From assembly GCA_022772085.1 (NCBI GenBank), contig JALFBN010000015.1:1-64000 (forward strand): DNA of 64,000 nt, in the 5' to 3' direction. Shown here one piece after another: positions 59,188-64,000 of this stretch. Made by a program: the position numbers and the translations under genes. Source of the DNA: Porphyromonas sp. Lineage in GTDB: Bacteria > Bacteroidota > Bacteroidia > Bacteroidales > Porphyromonadaceae. The notes below the pieces were generated by a model. It searched no databases, had not been told where the DNA came from, and saw nothing but the letters and a program-made list of their open reading frames with translations. The first letter of the stretch is position 1, and each line of letters starts with the position of its first letter.

Positions 59188-62100
59188 TTAGAGATCTCGT
59201 CCATGGCAGTTCTTAAACTTCTTACCACTACCACAAGGACAAGGGTCATTGCGACCAATCTTGGGATCGGCACGTACGGGATCGGGCTTCGGGTGCGAAG
59301 CCGTACCGGCACCTGCAGCGGCACGACGTTGCGCCTCACGCTGTGCATCAATATCATCCTTGGTCGTCTTGTAACGACTCATATCGGTAGGACGCTCGGG
59401 CATTGCTTGCTTTACCTCAACTTTTTGTTCAGTATGAACTCCCGCCTCGGGAGGAGGAGCAATCTGTATATGCGCCCGCATTAGAATAGCCGAGGTCTTA
59501 CGATTCATCGAGTCAATCATAGACTTGAATAGTTCGTAGCTCTCCAACTTATAGATAAGAAGAGGATCTTTGTTTTCGTAACTCGCATTCTGTACCGAGT
59601 TGCGCAACTCATCCATCTCTCGAAGATGCTCTTTCCAAGATTCGTCCAACGTATAGAGAGAAATACTCTTCTCGAACTCTTTGATGATGCACTTACCCTC
59701 GGTAGCATCCGCTTCTGCCAAATTAACCGCAACATTGTAGACCCTGCGTCCATCGGTAATAGGCACAACAATACGCTCATATTGACTGCCATGCTCTTCC
59801 AATACTTGGTGGATCACAGGATATGCAATAGAGGCAATTGCATCACAACGACGCTTGAAGGTGGCATAGACTTCGTCAAAAGTCGTATCTACAAGGGTCT
59901 GAACGCGATCACGACGGAACTGATCATCGGAAATACCCGTCTCCACAGCAAGAGTAGAAACCAATTCAGAAACAAACCCGTCATAGTCTTCGACTTCTTT
60001 GTTTTTAGTCACAATGCTCTCCGTAACATCGTAAAGCATATTCAAAACGTCCATGCCAACACGTTCTCCCATCAACGCATGACGACGACGAGTATAGATC
60101 ACCTCACGTTGCGAATTCATCACATCGTCGTACTCCAGGAGGCGTTTACGGATGCCGAAGTTATTCTCTTCGACCTTCTTTTGAGCCTTCTCGACAGACT
60201 TGGAGAGCATATTATTTTCCAAAACTTCTCCCTCTTTGAATCCCATTCGATCCATGAGAGCCGCAATACGATCACTCGCGAAGAGGCGCATCAAGTGGTC
60301 TTCTAGAGAGATAAAAAAGACAGAACTACCAGGGTCTCCTTGACGCCCTGAACGACCACGTAACTGCCTATCCACACGGCGAGACTCGTGACGCTCAGTA
60401 CCGATAATAGCCAATCCACCGGCTTCTTTCACCTCAGACGTCAGTTTAATATCCGTACCACGACCGGCCATGTTGGTAGCAATGGTCACTGTACCCCGAC
60501 GCCCGGCTTGTGCCACGATGTCAGCCTCTCGCTGATGTAACTTGGCATTAAGCACGTTATGCTCGATCTTGCGAAGTGAGAGCATACGGCTCAGAAGTTC
60601 ACTGATCTCCACAGAAGTAGTACCAACAAGTACAGGACGCCCCTTCTCTACGAGAGTTACGATCTCCTCGATCACAGCATTATACTTCTCACGAGCGGTC
60701 TTGTAAATACGATCGTTCATATCCTGACGAAGGATCGGACGGTTCGTTGGGATCACAACCACATCCAACTTGTAGATGTCCCACAATTCACCAGCTTCAG
60801 TCTCTGCAGTACCGGTCATCCCAGAGAGCTTGTGGTACATACGGAAGTAGTTTTGCAGGGTAATGGTGGCAAAAGTCTGCGTCGCAGCCTCCACTTTCAC
60901 CCGTTCCTTAGCCTCAATAGCTTGGTGAAGGCCGTCCGAGTAGCGACGTCCATCCATGATACGCCCCGTCTGCTCATCGACAATCATCACCTTATTGTCC
61001 ATCACCACGTACTGATCATCCTTTTCAAACAAGGTATAAGCCTTAAGAAGCTGATTCACAGTATGAACACGTTCACTCTTAATCGAGTAATTGGTTATAA
61101 TGGTATCTCGCTGAGCAGTGCGCTCTTCAGGTTGGGCAATGCTGTCCAGCTGTGCCAACTCTGCTGCAATATCGGGCAGGACAAAGAAAGTAGGATCTCC
61201 CGTACCTGCCGTCAAGAGGTCAATACCTAGATCCGTAAGCTCAATACTATTCATCTTCTCGTCAATGACGAAATAGAGCGGATCGGTTACAATGTGCATC
61301 TGGCGCATATTGTCCTGCATGTAGAACTCTTCCGTCTTGAGCATCGTAGCTTTTACTCCCGGCTCACTCAGATATTTGATTAGTGCTTTGGACTTAGGTA
61401 ACCCCTTGAAGGTCCGGAAAAGAAGCAGTGCTCCCTCCTCCTGCACCTTTTTGTCCTCACTATGCATTTTTTGCTTCGCCTCTAGGAGAATTTGGTTACA
61501 CAACTTGCGTTGTGCCTCTACCACCTTCTCTACATTGGGAAGGAACTCCTCAAAAAGCTGATCCTCGCCCTTGGGTGTAGGACCTGATATGATCAATGGT
61601 GTACGAGCATCGTCAATCAACACAGAGTCCACCTCATCGACAATTGCATAGTTGTGCTTCCTCTGTACCAAATCGGAGGGAGCCGTTGCCATATTGTCAC
61701 GAAGGTAATCAAAACCAAACTCGTTATTAGTACCAAAAGTAATGTCGGCATTGTAAGCAGCCCGTCGACCATTGGAGTTGGGTTTGTGCTTATCAATACA
61801 ATCGACCGTGATCCCATGGAACATATACAGAGGCCCCATCCATTCGGAGTCACGCTTGGCAAGGTAGTCATTGACCGTTACGACATGGACGCCATTACCT
61901 GAAAGCGCATTAAGGAAAACGGGCAATGTGGCCACGAGCGTCTTACCTTCTCCCGTTGCCATTTCGGCAATCTTTCCTTTATGCAATACCACACCACCTA
62001 TCAGCTGTACATCGTAGTGTACCATATCCCAAGTCATATCATTACCACCGGCTAGCCAGTGATTTTGATAGATTGCCTTATCCTCTTCGATACGAACAAA

Positions 62101-62529
62101 GTCGAATTTCGTTGCAAACTCTCGGTCAAGATCCGTTGCCGTAACCACAATCTCTGCATTTTCTGCGAAACGTCGTGCTGTATCTTTGACGATCGAAAAC
62201 GCCTCGGGCAGTATCTCATCAAGTACCTCTTCGGTCTTATCGAGTATTGTGTTTTCGATTTTATCTACTTGATTCCAGACCTCTTCACGGGCATCAAGAT
62301 CGAGATCTTCCACTCCCGCTTTAAGTTTTTCGATCTCAGCTCGTTCGGCAGCCGTGTAGTCACGGATCCTCTGTCTAAGGCTTTGACTTTTGGCACGCAG
62401 TTCGTCATCGCTCAGTGCCTGAATGCTAGGATATGTCTCTTTGATTTTCGTAAGATAGGGCTGCACCTCACGAAGGTCTCGCTGAGACTTATTGCCGAAG
62501 AGCTTCGACAGAATATCATTGAATCCCAT
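59188..62529 (-). CDS. secA: Preprotein translocase subunit SecA
   Basis: 1113 aa; [43 protein letters not shown]-terminal [22 protein letters not shown]. Confidence 0.98.
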   Translation of the reverse strand: MGFNDILSKLFGNKSQRDLREVQPYLTKIKETYPSIQALSDDELRAKSQSLRQRIRDYTAAERAEIEKLKAGVEDLDLDAREEVWNQVDKIENTILDKTEEVLDEILPEAFSIVKDTARRFAENAEIVVTATDLDREFATKFDFVRIEEDKAIYQNHWLAGGNDMTWDMVHYDVQLIGGVVLHKGKIAEMATGEGKTLVATLPVFLNALSGNGVHVVTVNDYLAKRDSEWMGPLYMFHGITVDCIDKHKPNSNGRRAAYNADITFGTNNEFGFDYLRDNMATAPSDLVQRKHNYAIVDEVDSVLIDDARTPLIISGPTPKGEDQLFEEFLPNVEKVVEAQRKLCNQILLEAKQKMHSEDKKVQEEGALLLFRTFKGLPKSKALIKYLSEPGVKATMLKTEEFYMQDNMRQMHIVTDPLYFVIDEKMNSIELTDLGIDLLTAGTGDPTFFVLPDIAAELAQLDSIAQPEERTAQRDTIITNYSIKSERVHTVNQLLKAYTLFEKDDQYVVMDNKVMIVDEQTGRIMDGRRYSDGLHQAIEAKERVKVEAATQTFATITLQNYFRMYHKLSGMTGTAETEAGELWDIYKLDVVVIPTNRPILRQDMNDRIYKTAREKYNAVIEEIVTLVEKGRPVLVGTTSVEISELLSRMLSLRKIEHNVLNAKLHQREADIVAQAGRRGTVTIATNMAGRGTDIKLTSEVKEAGGLAIIGTERHESRRVDRQLRGRSGRQGDPGSSVFFISLEDHLMRLFASDRIAALMDRMGFKEGEVLENNMLSKSVEKAQKKVEENNFGIRKRLLEYDDVMNSQREVIYTRRRHALMGERVGMDVLNMLYDVTESIVTKNKEVEDYDGFVSELVSTLAVETGISDDQFRRDRVQTLVDTTFDEVYATFKRRCDAIASIAYPVIHQVLEEHGSQYERIVVPITDGRRVYNVAVNLAEADATEGKCIIKEFEKSISLYTLDESWKEHLREMDELRNSVQNASYENKDPLLIYKLESYELFKSMIDSMNRKTSAILMRAHIQIAPPPEAGVHTEQKVEVKQAMPERPTDMSRYKTTKDDIDAQREAQRRAAAGAGTASHPKPDPVRADPKIGRNDPCPCGSGKKFKNCHGRDL

Positions 62530-62592
62530 ATGCTAATTATGTATAATCTATTTTCTTTATTTATCAACCTAATCACATTTATCACCTGTGGC

Positions 62593-64000
62593 TCAAAGCC
62601 ATTCCTCCAAAGGGCGTCCCTCCGCTCCCGTCGGAGGTCTGATCCGAAGAATATAAGCTAATGTCGGTATCAAAGATACCATTTCTATGGGACGCGTAAC
62701 ACGCTGTCCCTCGCCACCGAGTCGTGCAATAAGCAACCAAGAGGGCTGAGAAGCAACGGACATCGGGGACTTGGTAAAGTTATTTATATTGCTTTCAGAA
62801 AACCAACTAGCAGCGCTAAGACGTACTAATACATCCGCCCTATTGGATAGGGGGATAGCTCGCCACATCCTCAAAGCAGATTCTTCGGATTGGAGTGCTT
62901 CGCTCGGAGCAAAGGCATCTGCCACACCATCCATTTCTCTCATGAACGCAGCTGTGCGGAACTGGATCTCATCAAGCGGAAGAGACTTACGCTCTATTAA
63001 GGACCTATTGAGATAAACCACATCGCTTGTGATCCGTTCTACCCAATTGTCCTTGCCGTAAATAGCCGACAAGTAGAGATTTACAAGAGCCGTTGCTTTA
63101 GCAGGAGAGTAAATCGGTCCTTGAGGTGCCACCTTTGTCTTTACATCTCTCTTTTGTGGCGCTTTTGAGACATAACTTTGGGGGATGGTTGCAAGCACAA
63201 CAAGGCATTGCTCCTTGCCATAGACTTGCTCTGCCACTCGTAACAGAGAGGCTATGGCATGATCGGCTCTCAAATAAGCATCACAAGACTCAGGACTATA
63301 GGGACCATAATCAATACCTCCACGGCTGGGAGCAACCGAATAGGTCACGTTGAGGATGATAGGAGCGTCGTTTTTCGCTTGGGCTCTCTCACGGAGTAAA
63401 GCTGTAGCAAAACGGGTGATCTCGTCATCAACCAAAGGGGAAGTAATATAATCTTGATAGGTCGAAGAGGCGGAGAAGGTATAGTGGAAATCGGCCTGTA
63501 CTCCGTGAGGTTGATAGTATTTCAGGGGTGAAGAGGTCACCTTACGAAGTGGAGTCCAGACCTGCTTAACAAGAGAATTGCATAACGATTGATCTCCGCG
63601 ATTGATCTCAGTAAAAGATTTTGGAATCTTCGTATAGTACGAAGAAGAAGCCCACATCCCATTGCGCTCGTCGATCCAAAAGGCTGCAGAAGCTCCTAAA
63701 GAGCTCACGGTAAGAGCCGTTGGGGCTTGAGCTGCAAGGGTATACACCTCCGAACGCCCCGAGGAAACCTCCTCTAAGACGTCTCCCAACGTATGATAAG
63801 AGAGTCGTTCGGGCGAGAAGTTTTTCGAGGTATTGACTCCTCTGTAAGCGGTGCTCCTAAAAAGAGCCTCATAGTCGGTACCCCAACCGAGTTTGTGCTG
63901 TCGAGGATAGGATCCGCTGACAAGGGTGGCCAAAGCGCTTTTAGAGTCAGTTATTGGAAATCCATAATCGGCATTGGCATAGAGGATGCCCTCCGAGAGG
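62593..64000 (-). CDS. Alkaline phosphatase superfamily / type I phosphodiesterase-like protein, 5' end beyond window
   Basis: Frame stays open through 64000 (…LSEGILYANADYGFPITDSKSALATLVSGSYPRQHKLGW…); ORF-track 'M' at 63933 is an internal TTG. Confidence 0.75.
   Translation of the reverse strand, partial: LSEGILYANADYGFPITDSKSALATLVSGSYPRQHKLGWGTDYEALFRSTAYRGVNTSKNFSPERLSYHTLGDVLEEVSSGRSEVYTLAAQAPTALTVSSLGASAAFWIDERNGMWASSSYYTKIPKSFTEINRGDQSLCNSLVKQVWTPLRKVTSSPLKYYQPHGVQADFHYTFSASSTYQDYITSPLVDDEITRFATALLRERAQAKNDAPIILNVTYSVAPSRGGIDYGPYSPESCDAYLRADHAIASLLRVAEQVYGKEQCLVVLATIPQSYVSKAPQKRDVKTKVAPQGPIYSPAKATALVNLYLSAIYGKDNWVERITSDVVYLNRSLIERKSLPLDEIQFRTAAFMREMDGVADAFAPSEALQSEESALRMWRAIPLSNRADVLVRLSAASWFSESNINNFTKSPMSVASQPSWLLIARLGGEGQRVTRPIEMVSLIPTLAYILRIRPPTGAEGRPLEEWL

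Overview
The window is a dense bacterial chromosomal segment. Bacteroidota-type promoters (TTG-N19/20-TAnnTTTG) and gene content suggest a Porphyromonas-like organism; the taxon is inference from protein flavour and synteny (clpP-clpX-recQ-PPIase-OstA-mutL; carA-carB-purF-like-yidC-pyrG). Most of it is housekeeping: coaD, parE, udk-like kinase, SUI1, pdxA, RecB/AddA-like helicase-nuclease, clpPX, recQ, surA-like, mutL, trmN6, carAB, pyrG, yidC, tRNA-Cys, rpmF, fabH, era, der, ispD, recG, holB-like, carboxyltransferase, feoAB, gmk, yicC, secA, and a phosphatase cut by the right edge. The left edge holds the start of an ISAs1-family transposase. I found no CRISPR array, rRNA, prophage or obvious defence island. 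The points most worth a second look are: (1) an unassigned three-way-junction RNA plus strong terminator between rpmF and fabH; (2) a shared AGATACC/GGTATCT operator-like motif in the divergent clbS-like/feoAB intergenic region, with a near-leaderless feoAB start and an unlisted 52-aa Cys-rich Feo accessory ORF; (3) a carboxyltransferase whose biotinyl-like domain lacks the biotinylated Lys motif; (4) a PurF paralogue embedded in a pyrimidine cluster; (5) a short bipartite intergenic repeat partly resembling the IS end; (6) a VCBS-like/DUF3160/CapA exported-protein cluster. No clearly new multi-gene system is demonstrable from sequence alone. All foldings, family names and motif matches were done by eye.
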